From Eurosta solidaginis (taxonomy: Eukaryota; Arthropoda; Insecta; Diptera; Tephritidae): a DNA stretch of 64,000 nt. Both the position numbers and the translations under genes were made by a program. The stretch is taken from positions 227,268,490 through 227,332,489 of the forward strand of contig NC_090319.1 of NCBI RefSeq assembly GCF_040869045.1, in the 5' to 3' direction. Shown here one piece after another: positions 53,728 to 64,000 of this stretch (positions are counted from its first letter, which is position 1; each line of letters starts with the position of its first letter). The notes beneath the pieces were generated by a model. The model was not told the DNA's origin, made no database searches, and saw nothing but the letters and a program-made list of their open reading frames with translations.

Positions 53728-54910
53728 TTAGATCGGGTGGGTCCCGGAGAGCACCCATCCAAAGATAGTGCTTTGGGCTAGGAGCGAGCCTAACGACGGC
53801 GGTAACGTGAATTGTGAATCCGCCAGACGAATGTGTTCGTAAGGAGCTGCGACGCTGGGGTCGACGCTATAAGTTGGGCTGACGCGCCTAAACTCGTGGA
53901 CGCAGACTGCGTGAGTCGTCGCCGTCTTGCTCTGTCCATGTTTGCCTCTAAATTTAATAAAACAGCCAGTTTCGCCGGCGGCGTTGGTTGTCGGCAGTGC
54001 TAACTCTCGCGCCAGCCTGCGGTCGATCGTTGTGCGGGGGGAACATGCATCAATGAGTGCACGGATGAGATGTAAACGCCCCCCGGCTTCCACCTTCACA
54101 ACCGCAGTCGGCGCCAAAGTATCCATTGGGCTAAGGGTTGGGCCGGCTATAGTGCGGGCCGGAATGACTCCGTTCCGAAAGGAACTCTTGTGAGGTAGCT
54201 GGCGCAGCCGAGTGGCCAGTCTACCGTCCCGGTTTTCTTCTTGAAGATTTCGTACAGCGCGTAGCTGGCGCGGCCGAGGGGCCAGTCTACGCTTGCGCTT
54301 CTCTCGGTGTATTCGTGGGCGTCGTTGCGTAGGTGGGCGGAAAGGCCGTGATTCCGCTCCACTCTTCTTTCGTCGCTCGTGGGCTAGTAGGAGTCGGAAC
54401 GACCGTGGGTCCGATCCCCTACTGTCTGATTGGACTATATGAGTGCCCGCTCCACTCCCGGATGGTAAATGTTGCTCGTCAGTAAAGGCCGACTCGCACG
54501 CGTGGAGAGACAGCGCCTCATCCATCGTCCCTTCGTCCACCTCTTGCATAGTGGGCATCCGCTCATACCCTTCTTCCTCTTCTTCCATGACCAGCTGGTT
54601 CCAGCTCTTCGGGGGCCTCGGGTCGGACGACAAGTCCTCCATCGACAGGTGCAGCGTGGTATGATGGTTGCTACCACATCTTCGGCACCTGCCCTGACTC
54701 GTGTAGTCTCGGGCACGATTTACCATTGAAAGGCAATTTTGGCAGTACTTGGCCTTTATAATTTCGCGCAGTCGTTGCAGCGGGGACTTCGCGCGGTATA
54801 TCGGGCATGACCTGATTGGATGTTTCGCGTCGCATAAATGGCACGGCTTTGGTAACGAGCGGCCTGGCGCTCGGTCCTCTTTCGTAGCGAAGCGTAACGA
54901 GTCATTCTAT
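53728..54910 (-). pseudogene. BEL/Pao gag end (zinc knuckles) and protease
   Basis: Upstream of the ATG at 54,726 the same frame reads KPCHLCDAKHPIRSCPIYRA, PLQRLREIIKAKYCQNCLSM, then CRRCGSNHHTTLH: three CCHC-like knuckles that package RNA in BEL/Pao elements. The 332-aa frame continues through an acidic stretch and an Arg/Pro-rich linker of repeated RPRQLRAVRNLQ / RLRQLPHK type, to the protease: RALIDACSPRTTIDRRLARE (active-site D) and QSTIFGWVLSGTHP. It ends at 53,728, where RT should follow but does not. This is a truncated element; the frame itself is intact. Confidence 0.8.
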
Positions 54911-55640
54911 TTAGAGAAGATGGAATAAAAATAAAGGGAACTCGTTGATGTATTATGACTATGTTACGCGTTAGGTGGCGAGTAAGCCTTAACTGCGTTA
55001 CTTAAATTTTTCGTGTAAGTGGGGTGAAACTCGGTAGCTGCCTAAGAAGAGATTCGCGCATGTTTTGTGCATGGTCTCTTTCAATTAGCGTTATGTGTCT
55101 GGGGCTTTAGTGCTGTTTTACTTATTTTTGTATCACCCGGTAGCGTTTTAGTTAGCCACGGGCACACTAGTGTTGCAGAAAAATGAGCATTTACGATTTT
55201 CGGTTCGCACATTCTGGTACCGAACCGGGTAGAGAGTGTATCACGTGGGTTCTCTTGAGTCGTTGTTATTTGTGTTGTTGGTGCTAGAAACTAACAACTT
55301 TACTGCCCGCCGAGAAAAAAAATGCTTGGACAGCAAAATGTTATGCTAGAAACCAACAACTTTCCTCGCCGCCGAGAAAAAATGTTTGGACAGCAAAATG
55401 TTCTGCTGTATAAAGAAAAAAAATAGAATATGTTCGTTTTGGAAGAGGAAAAAAATTTATAAAATGTGTAATTTTTTATTTTTTTGAATTGCCCTTCGAT
55501 TATTTGTCAAAATTTTCTCCAGTTTAATTGACGGCCTTTAGCCATGGCATGGTTCCCGAAGTGTATTTGGCTCCGATACCGATTTGTCAGAAACGGGTTT
55601 TTGGGTACCCGTTTGCATCTTTTTATGCATCCCTAATATA
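54911..55640. other. Non-coding DNA with a 61-bp tandem duplication
   Basis: Probably 5' leader or LTR sequence of the BEL/Pao fragment, since it lies directly upstream of its gag. Two copies of tagaaaccaacaactttcc / gccgagaaaaaatg-cttggacagcaaaatg-type units occur at about 55,285-55,345 and 55,346-55,406. I see no gene. Confidence 0.4.
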
Positions 55641-55651
55641 ATGTACATTTA

Positions 55652-56304
55652 GGCAAGGTGCACACGAGGCTACGCGTCATAGACGCGTACAAGATATTTT
55701 ATATAGCTACAATTTCTCTACGCCTCAAGATCTGCACACGAAGCTACTTTCGAGCGTCGCTACAAAAAGCAAACAATTATTGAAAATATAAAGAATTAAA
55801 TAAAGAATTTAATTTCTTCAGCTATATCCGTCCCCGAAACCAAAGGAAAATGGGTATTAAGCGTTATTTGCATCCCCGTGCCTATGTAAATTATAAAAGG
55901 CGATTTTAAACCACCGCGGACTAGAGAAAAGAGTGATTTCTAGTTTCCAACACTTTTTAGCCTTTTAAACGCTTCAACAATGTCTAACCAAGCTGTTGTT
56001 GTGTTTAATACTCCTTTTCGCTTTGGTAATATACCTTTCACGCACTTTTATTAACTAAAGCAACATTTTTTAACTAATTACACAAATTTGCATACAAAAA
56101 AATGTAAACAAACATCTTGTTCTTCCTTTTTTCAAGCGCACGTTCGCTCAGCGACCAACATTGCTGTACGCTTAGCTACACGAAAATTGCATGCTTTGTC
56201 GCGTTCATGCAGCTGACGCCTCGTATGCCGCTCTCCATTCGGCATCAAAGCGTACAAATTTCGCCTGCAGCGTCTATGACGCGTAGGCTCGTGTGCACCT
56301 TGCC
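55652..56304. mobile_element. PIF/Harbinger-like MITE (TTA TSD, ~38-bp TIRs)
   Basis: The left end ggcaaggtgcacacgaggct then acgcgtcatagacgcgta is mirrored at 56,267-56,304. TTA flanks both sides (55,649-55,651 and 56,305-56,307), the 3-bp target duplication of Harbinger elements. The 653-bp interior is AT-rich, with a subterminal variant repeat (tgcacacgaagctac near 55,733) and no transposase. Confidence 0.82.
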
Positions 56305-56310
56305 TTACGG

Positions 56311-57786
56311 GGTTATTCTGTGTACTTGACAAATTGTCAATAAGTTGACAAGATTTTTATCAAGTTGACAAATATTTCTATTCTGTGCATAACTTGACAA
56401 CTCTAAAATGCTCTACGACCTGTGCTTTTCACCATATTGTGGTGAACTAAATAAAGTAAACAGTAATCAACTGTTTAGTGTAACAATCGCGAAATGGAAA
56501 AAACGTAAGAGTTAAATATTGTTCATTATTTTTTGTAACTAATATTTTAAAATCATAGTTTTTTCAAAGAAATCAAAAGTGGAACGTGCTACGCATGAAC
56601 AATTGGAGCGATATGTCTCATTTTATGCTTCTAACCCCGAAATGGGAATAAAAAAAAATAATCCGCTGGTTTTTTGGGGGTCATTTCGGCATGGCTTTGG
56701 GGACTCCATCGGGGTCATTTGGGATCATTCTTGGATCGTTTTGGGGACTCCCTCGGGGCCATTTGGTGATAATTCCGGAACGGTTTTGGGGACTCCCTCG
56801 GGGTAATTTGGGAGACATTCCGGGATGGTTTTGGGGTCCCCATCGTGTGCTTCCGGGGTCATTTGGGGGTCGTTCCGGGATGTTTATGAGGACCCCCTCG
56901 GGGTCTTTCCGTGGTGGTTTGGCGACTCCCTCGGGGTCTTCCCAGGGCCACTTGTTGTCGTACCGGGATGTTTTGGGGACTCCCTCGGGATCCACTCGTG
57001 GTCATTTGGGGGTCATTCCGGGATCCATTTGGGGACTCCCTCGCGGTCATTTGTGGGGCATTCCGGGATGGTTTTGGGGACTACATCGGGTCATTTAGGG
57101 GTCGTTCCGGGATCTTTTTGGAGACTCTCTCAGGTCATTTGGGGGACATGACCCCCAAATTACCCCGAGGTAGTCCCAAAAACCATTCCGGAATGATCTC
57201 GAGAGAGTCCCCAAAAAGGTCCCTGAACGACCCCTAAATGACGCCGGAAAGACCATATGGAGTCCCCAAAACCATCCCGGAATGTCCCCCAAAAGACCCC
57301 GAGGGAGTCCCCAAAACCGTCCCGGAATGATCCCCAAATGACCCCGAGGGAGTCCCCAAATGGATCCCGGGATGACCCCCAAATGACACCGAGAGAACCC
57401 CGAGGGAGTCCCCAAAGCGATCCAGGAACGACCCCCAAATGAACCCGAGAGCACCCGATTGAGACCCCAAAACCATCCCGGAATTTCCCCAAATGACCCC
57501 GAGGGAGTCCCCAAAAACGTCCTGAAATTACATCCAAAAACCTCAGGAGGATCTTCCAACAATAATAGCAAAAGTAATAAATCTTCCATTTTCTCTCGAT
57601 CGCACAATAACAGAATTCTAATTTAATTTTATCCGTATAAATTAAGTTATCAAGAGCGTTTGACTTATTGACAATTTGTCAGCGAAAAGGCTTTTTATTT
57701 TTTACATAGAATAGCAATTACTTGATAAATTGTCAAACTTGACAAATAAGCAAGATGGTGAATTTGTCAAGTGCACAGAATAGGGC
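56311..57786. mobile_element. TIR element filled by a minisatellite hairpin
   Basis: Ends are inverted: left ttattctgtgtacttgacaa (56,313-56,332) and right, reverse-complemented, ctattctgtgcacttgacaa. Further ttgacaa motifs lie at both subtermini. The inside, 56,670-57,540, is a GC-rich minisatellite of about 40-60-bp units (ggggactccctcggggtcat, ttccgggatggttttgggga). It runs in one orientation to about 57,148 and in the reverse orientation after it, meeting at gggggacatgaccccc. The long frames on both strands are products of the periodicity. No transposase is present. Confidence 0.8.
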
Positions 57787-57789
57787 TTT

Positions 57790-58500
57790 TAAACTCGGCA
57801 TACCGCATCGGTAGATTTACTAACTTGTCTGACCCACTTTCATTTTCTACTACTACTACCACCGAGGCCCAAAATCTACCAATATTTCAGTATTTTCGCA
57901 TTGAGAACAAATACTGGGATCAGCTTGTAAACGTATTTAATTGCTGAGCACAACCAACTAATATTAGGCGGTTACACTAACCACCCCAACGAAATTTGAA
58001 CAAAGTTGTGCACAAATTCAAAACGGAAATAAATTTGTTTATGAAATATATGTAGCAACTGAGCACGCAAATAATTTTCGGCGCTATTGTCATCTTTTTG
58101 CGTGTGTGAATACTTTGCCGAATAACATGCCGAAATAGGTTATTTTGTGGCAAGATTTTTGGTTCATTGGAAAATTGTGGTGGTAGTTAGACGTTTTGGT
58201 ATGTGATTTATTTGTTTTACAATAAATTGGGAATTTTTTTTGGTACAAATATAAACTACTACTACTAGCTTCTACTGCTGTTTTCATTTCTTGTTTACCA
58301 ACATTCCCTTTATAAAAAGTACGCGCACTGGTATATGTATACCAGATAAAAAAAAGTGAACATTCATACGCACAAAGGTACAATTGAAAAAAGTACATAT
58401 GAATTGAAACGAACGGGACTACAATCGAAAGATGTTTTCCCGTTCTCATTCTTCTACTACAGCGCGTGGCTGTAGTACTATTATTGTGCATATTTTCGTA
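57790..58500. other. Intergenic DNA upstream of the Stt3A pseudogene
   Basis: Mostly AT-rich and free of recognisable element ends. It may be flanking DNA copied along with the Stt3A segment, including its 5' UTR. A donor-like gtaagt at 58,509 closes a possible noncoding first exon. Confidence 0.3.
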
Positions 58501-58508
58501 AAGAAAAT

Positions 58509-60480
58509 GTAAGTATTTGGTGAAGATGGTGAATTAATTTGATTACTAGTATATATTCCTTTTTATTAATTAATTCATTAATTTTTCTTTCTTTTCAGGT
58601 TACTGGCGTGGATGGTGGTGACGATTCCGTAGATTGGCATGGGCACCGGGTTTTTTCTTCGTTTTTTTTTTTTAGGTTACCGCCTTTGCAATGGCGGTGC
58701 TCCAACTACGGCGTCGGCCGCGCCGTCAGTTGCCACACTATTGCGATGCCCATTGACGCAGATATTAATAGATTTTTTTTCTTTGCAGGTTTAAACGGAT
58801 TGGAGAAACAGGAGCATTTAATTAAATTAGCCGTTTTGATAATAGCGGCTGTGCTATCGTTTGCCACGCGCTTATTTTCGGTTCTCCGTTTTGAAAGTGT
58901 CTTTCATGAATTTGATCCGTATTTCAATTATCGCACCGCGCGGTTTTTGGCCGAACAAGGTTTCTACAAATTCCACAATTGGTTTGACGATCGAGCATGG
59001 TATCCACTGGGACGTATCATTGGTGGCACCATATATCCTGGGCTTATGGTGACTGCAGCAGCTCTTTACAGGCTCATGTGGTTGCTGAACCTCACAGTTG
59101 CGTATTTCTGGCGCCATTTTTTTCTTCACTAACAACGCTGTTCAAATATGCGCTAATAAGGGAAATACATAGTAATGGTGCTGGCTTGGTTGCAGCTGCT
59201 CTTATATCAATAGTACTTGGCTATATATCGCGTTCCGTAGCTGGATCGTATGATAACGAGGGCATTGCCATTTTCTGCATGCTGCTTACCTACTAATGGA
59301 TTAAGGCAGTGAAAAGTGGTGCTATATTTCGGTCGGCAATGTCTGCTTTGGCATATTTTTACATGGTTTCATCATGGGGTGGTTATGTATGTGTTCCTAA
59401 TCAATTTGATACCACTGGACGTGTTGGCTTTAATTATTACTGGGCGCTTCTCTCATCGTATTTATGTGGCTTACAGTACCCTTTATTGTGTTGGCACTAT
59501 TCTGTCTATGCAAATTTCCTTCGTAGGATTTCAACCAGTACAAAGCTCCGAGCACATGTTGGCACTTGGCACATTTGGTCTTTGCCAGAGACACGCTTTT
59601 GTGGATTACATACAGGCACGGTTATCAAAAGAAAATTTTTAAATACTTTTTAAAGCCTTAATTTCGACAATACTCAGTGCTGTGCTTGTTATAGGTACTT
59701 TGCTTACAATCACTGGCAAAGTGTCACCTTGGACTGCCATTCATATGCCAAGAATCACATTCCCATTATTGCATCTGTATCGGAACATCAGCCCACATCG
59801 TGGTCGTCAGTTTATTTCGACTTGCAGATTCTGGTGTTTCTGTTCCCAGCCGGTGTGTACTTCTGCTTCTCAAAATTGACCGATTCGAATATATTTATTA
59901 TACTCTATGGTGTGACTATCATTTATTTTGCGGGGGTTATGGTGCGCTTGATGCTTGTACTAGCACCAGTCATGTGTATTTTATCTGGCATCGCTATATC
60001 TCATCTGCTATCGAAATATATTAGATTTATAGATGCCGGTTCGTCAAAGCCCATAGAGAGTAAAAGGCAATACAAGAAACTAAAACAGCAGAGCAGTGGG
60101 GTAAAAGGCGAAGTTGCCATTGGTTTCGTTGGCATAATTACACTAATGCTTGTCGTTTATACATTCCACTGTACATGGGTCACATCAGAGGCATATTCCT
60201 CTCCCAGCATTGTACTCAGCGCGCGTTCACACGATGGTGGACGCATCATTTTCGATGATTTCCAAGAGGCGTACTATTGGCTTCAAATGAATACACCCGA
60301 GGATGCACGCATCATGTCTTGGTGGGATTATGGTTATCAAATACCTGCAATGGCTAATCGCACTATATTGGTGGATAACAATACTTGGAATAATACACAC
60401 ATATGACGTGCGGGTCAAGCGATGGCCTCATCTGAGGAGAAAGCATACGAGATAATGCGCGAATTGAATGTTGTAAAAAA
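58509..60480 (+). pseudogene. Stt3A: Stt3A (oligosaccharyltransferase catalytic subunit) pseudogene
   Basis: Stt3A transfers the preassembled glycan to Asn-X-Ser/Thr in the ER lumen. From a good acceptor (ttttctttgcag, AG 58,787-58,788) the frame reads [40 protein letters not shown] (catalytic-loop Asp), [20 protein letters not shown], then after a shift [13 protein letters not shown] and [20 protein letters not shown], a stop (TYY-W context, 59,296), [22 protein letters not shown], and [17 protein letters not shown] with the WWDYG signature (60,319-60,335). After NNTWNNTHI a TGA, then MASSEEKAYEIMRELN, and similarity ends at 60,480, about three quarters through the protein. DDRAW and [10 protein letters not shown] favour Stt3A over Stt3B. 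Frameshifts near 59,090, 59,600 and 59,720 exclude function. The upstream intron-like acceptor argues for a DNA-level copy rather than a retrocopy. Confidence 0.88.
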
Positions 60481-60578
60481 AGGGATTTCATGTCTTACAC
60501 GATGTGCACAATGCTGCCTGACCACTGATGATGGCTTCTAATATAGCATAGGGTTTGTGGTTGGATTGTGTGAGCTGT

Positions 60579-60986
60579 TGTTGTTGTAGCGATAAGGTTG
60601 TTCCCCGAAGGATTTGGGGAGTGTCATCGATGTGATGGTCCTTTGCCGGATACAAATCCGGTACGCTCCGGTACCATAGCACCATTAAGGTGCTAGCCCG
60701 ACCATCTCGGGAACGATTTATGTGGCCACATTAAACCTTCAGGCCATTCTCTCCCTCCCTACCCCCAAATTCCATGAGGAGCTTGGGGTCGCCAGAGCCT
60801 CGTCTGTTAGTGAAACAGGATTCGCCGCGGATAGGTGAGGTTGACAATTGGGTTTGGAGAAGCTATATATTGCGCTGGCAACCTGAAGGGTTGCGCTACA
60901 CAGCCCCTTGAATATGGTACTTTAGTCGCCTCTTACGACAGGCATACCTACCGCGGGTATATTCTGATCCCCTAACCCGCTGGGGG
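60579..60986. mobile_element. 408-bp GC-rich retroposon-like repeat with 12-bp TSD
   Basis: The unit starts tgttgttgtagcgataaggt and ends aacccgctggggg, and is flanked by the exact repeat tgtgtgagctgt at 60,567-60,578 and 60,987-60,998. A 12-bp duplication points to LINE-mediated insertion. Inside are tggtcctttgccggatacaa, gaaacaggattcgccgcgga and ctcttacgacaggcatacct. No coding frame and no clear tRNA-type promoter. Confidence 0.8.
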
Positions 60987-61004
60987 TGTGTGAGCTGTCG
61001 TTTT

Positions 61005-61500
61005 CTTGCCTTGGTGACGGTTAGCTTTACACTTTTGGGCACGCAAAACCTTCAGCGATAACGTCAGTTCGGCTATATCTCACGCCATGATCCTTACCGG
61101 TATGGTGCAGTATGGCGTGCGCCAACTGACCGAATCTCTACCACAAAGGACCAGCGTACAGCTTATTTTGCAATGTACATATATCGAGCAAGAATCTGAA
61201 ATTACTAAACATCCACCGAATAATTGGCCGTTCCAAGAACAAATTGAGTTTAAAACTTTTATCGTTGAGTTATGGTCTCACCAATTACGTTGAACAATTT
61301 AAAGATCACCATTGACACCAGCTGGAAGGTGGCGGTAGTAGGACACACCGGTGCTAGCAAAGCTCGCACACACATCCCGAAGGTGATATACCTGTTGATG
61401 GTAGTGAGACGGGAAGCATCTCATTTCTATTATTCCGCAAGAGCCAGCGCTCTTCTCTGCTACTAAACGTTACAATTTGGATCCATTCGATGAGTACAAT
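61005..61500 (+). pseudogene. ABCC/MRP-type ABC transporter fragment
   Basis: ABCC proteins export conjugated substrates across the plasma membrane using ATP. Readable pieces: the end of the second membrane domain and linker (SSAISHAMILTGMVQYGVRQ, TSVQLILQCTYIEQESE), the nucleotide-binding-domain start PPNNWPFQEQIEFK with LSYGLTNYVEQFKD, a damaged Walker A (WKVAVVGHTGASKA, where GKS is expected), and the Q-loop region ISIIPQEPALFSATKRYNLD with PFDEY. At least four frame changes and the lost Walker lysine/serine show it is dead. Downstream signature and Walker B motifs are absent. It directly follows the Stt3A relic on the same strand. Confidence 0.75.
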
Positions 61501-61604
61501 AATATTGATTTTTTTTTCTTGCTTTAGAAGTTTGAGATAAATATTATAATTTTGTTGGAGAACTTGGTGGCTACTCGAGGTAAATAAACTTATTACATAT
61601 AAGT

Positions 61605-61690
61605 GAAAAAGAGCGCCACGCAAGTGGAGGAAAAGTTCGATCCTAAATAACCTTCCGGCGGTTATCGCCCCTTATCACATTTCTGCACTC
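61605..61690 (+). repeat. Possible SINE 3'-end fragment
   Basis: Text gcgccacgcaagtggaggaa, then cggcggttatcgccccttat-cacattt, parallels the SINE tail (cacgacgcaaattggaagag, cggaggttatcgcgcctcac) at 19,097-19,160. Match is partial, so this is tentative. Confidence 0.35.
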
Positions 61691-61899
61691 ATATTGTATG
61701 GTACATGTCTAAATAAAGATAGGAACCTGCACTTGAAATGTTGGTGCAAGTGTGTGGCACGTCACCTAACGTATCCGTCTGCCCGGGGCCCAGTCTCGCC
61801 ATTTTATAATTTAATTTAATTTTAAATACGTTTGAGCCCAAGCGATTGTGGCTGCAGTAGGCCGAATATAATAAACACTCGAACACCGAGAACTGATTC

Positions 61900-62440
61900 T
61901 GCTATAGGCAAAGACTTCTCCTCAATTCTGGAGAACAACTTCCATGCATATGAAAAAGGGGTTTATTCGATCATCTCGTATGGACCATAATGTTCCTTTT
62001 GAGATTTTGATAACTTCTGTTCGCCTCGTGCATTTGGCAGAGTGCATATGTGTTCTGTGGCAGACAACCGATCTGCGTTAGGGTTCTGGTGACATAGCTC
62101 GGGGTGAGCGCGTGAATTGGGGTTTGATTTTGAAAATTAAAAATAAGTGTTTTGTGGCAGATGGGGGATCTGCATTAGGGTTGTTGGTTGGCCTCGTTCC
62201 GGGTGAACGAGAGCTGGGTTTTGAAATTTTGAAAATTTAAAAGGATTATGGGCCGAGTGCCTTTGTTTTCTGTGGCAGACCGAGGGTCTGCGTAAAGGCT
62301 TTTCTGGTATACTCGTTATGGAATAACGAGTGAGTGGGATGGTTTTGGATATTTTGAAAGTAAGGAGGAACGGAGGGATTGTTAGGAGGAGCTCTTGGTC
62401 CTCTCGCAATCTATCTCCTCCGTGGGAAGAAGGATCAGTT
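61900..62440 (-). repeat. BEL/Pao 3' end or LTR with ~115-bp imperfect tandem units
   Basis: Three diverged units share tctgtggcaga...ctgcgt-type text: near 62,053, 62,155 and 62,268. Each is followed by an inverted gttccgggtgaac-like hairpin (for example ctcgttatggaataacgag, 62,311-62,329). Position downstream of the minus-strand integrase suggests an LTR or 3' untranslated region. No second LTR is in the window to confirm. Confidence 0.45.
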
Positions 62441-64000
62441 TGACCAAAGGTCGTCTAACTTGACCCTTCTCGGTAAAGAGGTCGACTACACGTACTCGGT
62501 TATCTTCGCCGGGGTGTACGTTGACGACTCTACCTAACCTCCATTCGTCCTAAAAGAGGACAACTTATCTCCCACTTGTATATTTTGTTTGGGGTGTTTC
62601 CACTTCACACGCTTTTGAAGTTCGGATGAATATTCGGGTTTCCATCCCCGGCAGAAGGCTTGATGGAGGGCCTTGAGCTTCTGCTATCTATTTAGCATGG
62701 AGGCAGGGCTTTCATTTGCATCCGGTTCTGGCGGCGCCAGAAGATGGCTGCCCGTGAGGAAATGTACTGGACGCCGGACTGAGGCCGTGAATTTAAACAT
62801 GCCTCGATCCGGCACAAAAGTGTTTGGAACTCCTCCATAGTATACTTATGGGGAGACGCGACCTTTTTGAAGTGGCTTTTGAAGCTCTTCACTCCCGCTT
62901 CCCAAAGGCCGCCAATATGTGGAGCGGCGGCGGGGATAAAATGCCAGCTCAATGCTTGATGGCTATACTTTGAGACTGTTTTGTCTCGGCTTTCGGCCAG
63001 AAAGGCTTTAAGTTTGGAAAGCATGGGGTGCTGAGGTCACTAGTGGCCTCTAAGTGAATGGCCTTAGTGGAGAAACAGACAAAAAGGCATACGTAACCTT
63101 TTGACAGTCGACATCTCCTACCGCGGTAGCTTTTGATGTCGAAAGGCCCCGCAAAGTCTAATCCAGTATTGGTGAACGCGCGGGTAAAGGTCGTACGTTC
63201 GCAGGGAAGGGTACCCATAAGTTGGGACTGCGCCTGCTTTCGGTGAATCAGGCAGGTTTTGCAATTGCGGATGACGGCTCTGATCATGGTCTTGACCTTC
63301 GGGATACAATATTTGGTTCGGAGAAGACGGAGCATGAGCTGGTTCTCGCCATGAAGGGAATCATGGTGATTCATCACGACTGTAAGGCGAGACAGCCTGC
63401 AATTGTAAGGCAAGACGATCGGATGACGCTCGTTGTACGACAAGTCTTTTGAGGCCCCTAGACGTCCCGTTGTTCTGATAATATCATCTTTGTCGATGTA
63501 TGAGTTGAGTGACAGGATTTCACTCTTCCGATCAATAGGTTCCCTATTTTTTAATTGCAAGTATTATGTACCGTAGGATATTTTCTGACATACTTTTATT
63601 AGTGCTTGAGTCGTTGCGTTACTCTCATCCGTTGAGATTATCCACGAATTTTCGTGGAATACTGTTTTAGTTTTAGGATGCGTTCCTTTTATAAATCTCC
63701 TAACGTACGATGGGACTCCTAGAGCTCGTGGCAAGTCTGAAAACCGATCGAGTATATCTTCTTGTTCAGCCTGTGTGACGGCATACGATTGTGCTTTCAC
63801 TTTCTTCTCCTCTTATGATGTATGGTAGTATGTTTCCTGCACTGGCCATTGGATGTTGTCCTCTTGCAACCAAGATGGTCCCTGCCACCATAACGAATTG
63901 TTGACTAATTCACCCGCTGGGAGGCCTCTGTTTCCTAACTCTGCTGGATTTGATTCTGAATCCACATGTAGCCCGTCCTTGCTTCCGACCATGTCGATGA
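62430..64000 (-). pseudogene. BEL/Pao pol: RNase H end and integrase (runs off window)
   Basis: From the right edge leftward: GLHVDSESNPAELGNRGLPA with NSLWWQGPSWLQ (RNase H/linker), LSLNSYIDKDDIIRTTGRLG, KDLSYNERHPIVLPYNCRLS, LHGENQLMLRLLRTKYCIPK with NCKTCLIHRKQ (integrase zinc domain), TGLDFAGPFDIKSY (first catalytic D) and GYVCLFVCFSTKAIHLEATS. The stretch that should hold the second catalytic D is missing after SDLSTP. Then [20 protein letters not shown] with SF (third catalytic residue, E) and IEACLNSRP, and the C-terminal VGRVVNVHPGEDNRVRVVDL with RPLVKLILLP ending near 62,430. Frames break at about 63,560, 63,100 and 62,690. Family assignment is secure. Confidence 0.88.

Noticed and set aside
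56579..57607. Overlapping 100-170-aa frames on both strands rich in Gly, Phe, Trp, Pro and Ser
   Set aside because: They are translations of the GC-rich minisatellite in several frames; no start context, domain or codon bias supports a protein.
58509..60480. A functional Stt3A gene with sequencing errors
   Set aside because: Several independent frameshifts, stops, a small deletion near 59,090 and loss of the C-terminal quarter go beyond isolated read errors.

Overview
This window is intergenic DNA from an insect, most likely a cyclorrhaphan fly; a tephritid-like fly is my best guess. Supporting signs are an insect-type Stt3A pseudogene, a 17.6/297-style tRNA-Ser primer site, LINEs with a DUF4780-like ORF1, and a Drosophila-style TATA plus TCAGTC initiator. 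The species call is inference. I find no intact host gene. Nearly everything is transposable-element sequence in nested layers, plus decayed fragments of two host genes (Stt3A and an ABCC transporter).

Layout. 1-3.0 kb: AT-rich tandem repeats with a 1,229-bp long period. 3.0-5.05 kb: a dead Penelope-like element. 5.1-16.6 kb: copies of a noncoding repeat of about 1 kb, one split by a nearly full-length CR1/Jockey-like LINE (5.2-9.76 kb) and another by a 5'-truncated LOA-like LINE (10.68-14.99 kb) flanked by a perfect 11-bp target duplication. 16.6-17.55 kb: integrase end and LTR of a 17.6-like Gypsy element. 17.6-24.0 kb: LINE fragments split by a hAT-type element and two tRNA-derived SINEs. 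24.0-27.1 kb: an inverted LOA-like LINE remnant. 27.1-30.1 kb: LTR end, primer site, gag, protease, RT and RNase H start of a Gypsy element; matching sequence (RNase H end, C2H2 zinc fingers, integrase) appears only at 49.57-50.55 kb.

The 19.4 kb in between holds an internally deleted piggyBac (30.4-32.5 kb), a Tc1-like MITE, a Transib/RAG1-like transposase relic (33.1-34.6 kb), and a giant palindrome: arms 35,603-40,390 and 40,425-45,656 around a 34-bp spacer. The arms carry a Gypsy LTR, the 5' half of a PHD-finger LINE, a transposase N-terminus-like ORF and nine-copy 130-bp tandem repeats. The LINE continues past the right arm (46.4-49.57 kb), interrupted by a Gypsy integrase fragment and by a hAT element with an exact 8-bp target duplication.

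50.55-53.0 kb is a DUF4371/ZMYM-type hAT transposase relic. 53.7-54.9 kb is a BEL/Pao gag-protease. 55.65-56.3 kb is a Harbinger-like MITE. 56.3-57.8 kb is a terminal-inverted-repeat element filled with a hairpin of GC-rich minisatellite. 58.5-60.5 kb is the Stt3A pseudogene, followed by a 408-bp repeat with a 12-bp target duplication and an ABCC-transporter pseudogene (61.0-61.5 kb). 61.9-64 kb is the 3' end of a second BEL/Pao element that runs off the window.

The genes do not form a pathway. The informative content is the insertion order, readable from target-site duplications and interrupted reading frames. The observations most worth follow-up are the large near-identical palindrome, the zinc-finger module between RNase H and integrase in the 17.6-like element, the RAG1-like relic, and the minisatellite hairpin.
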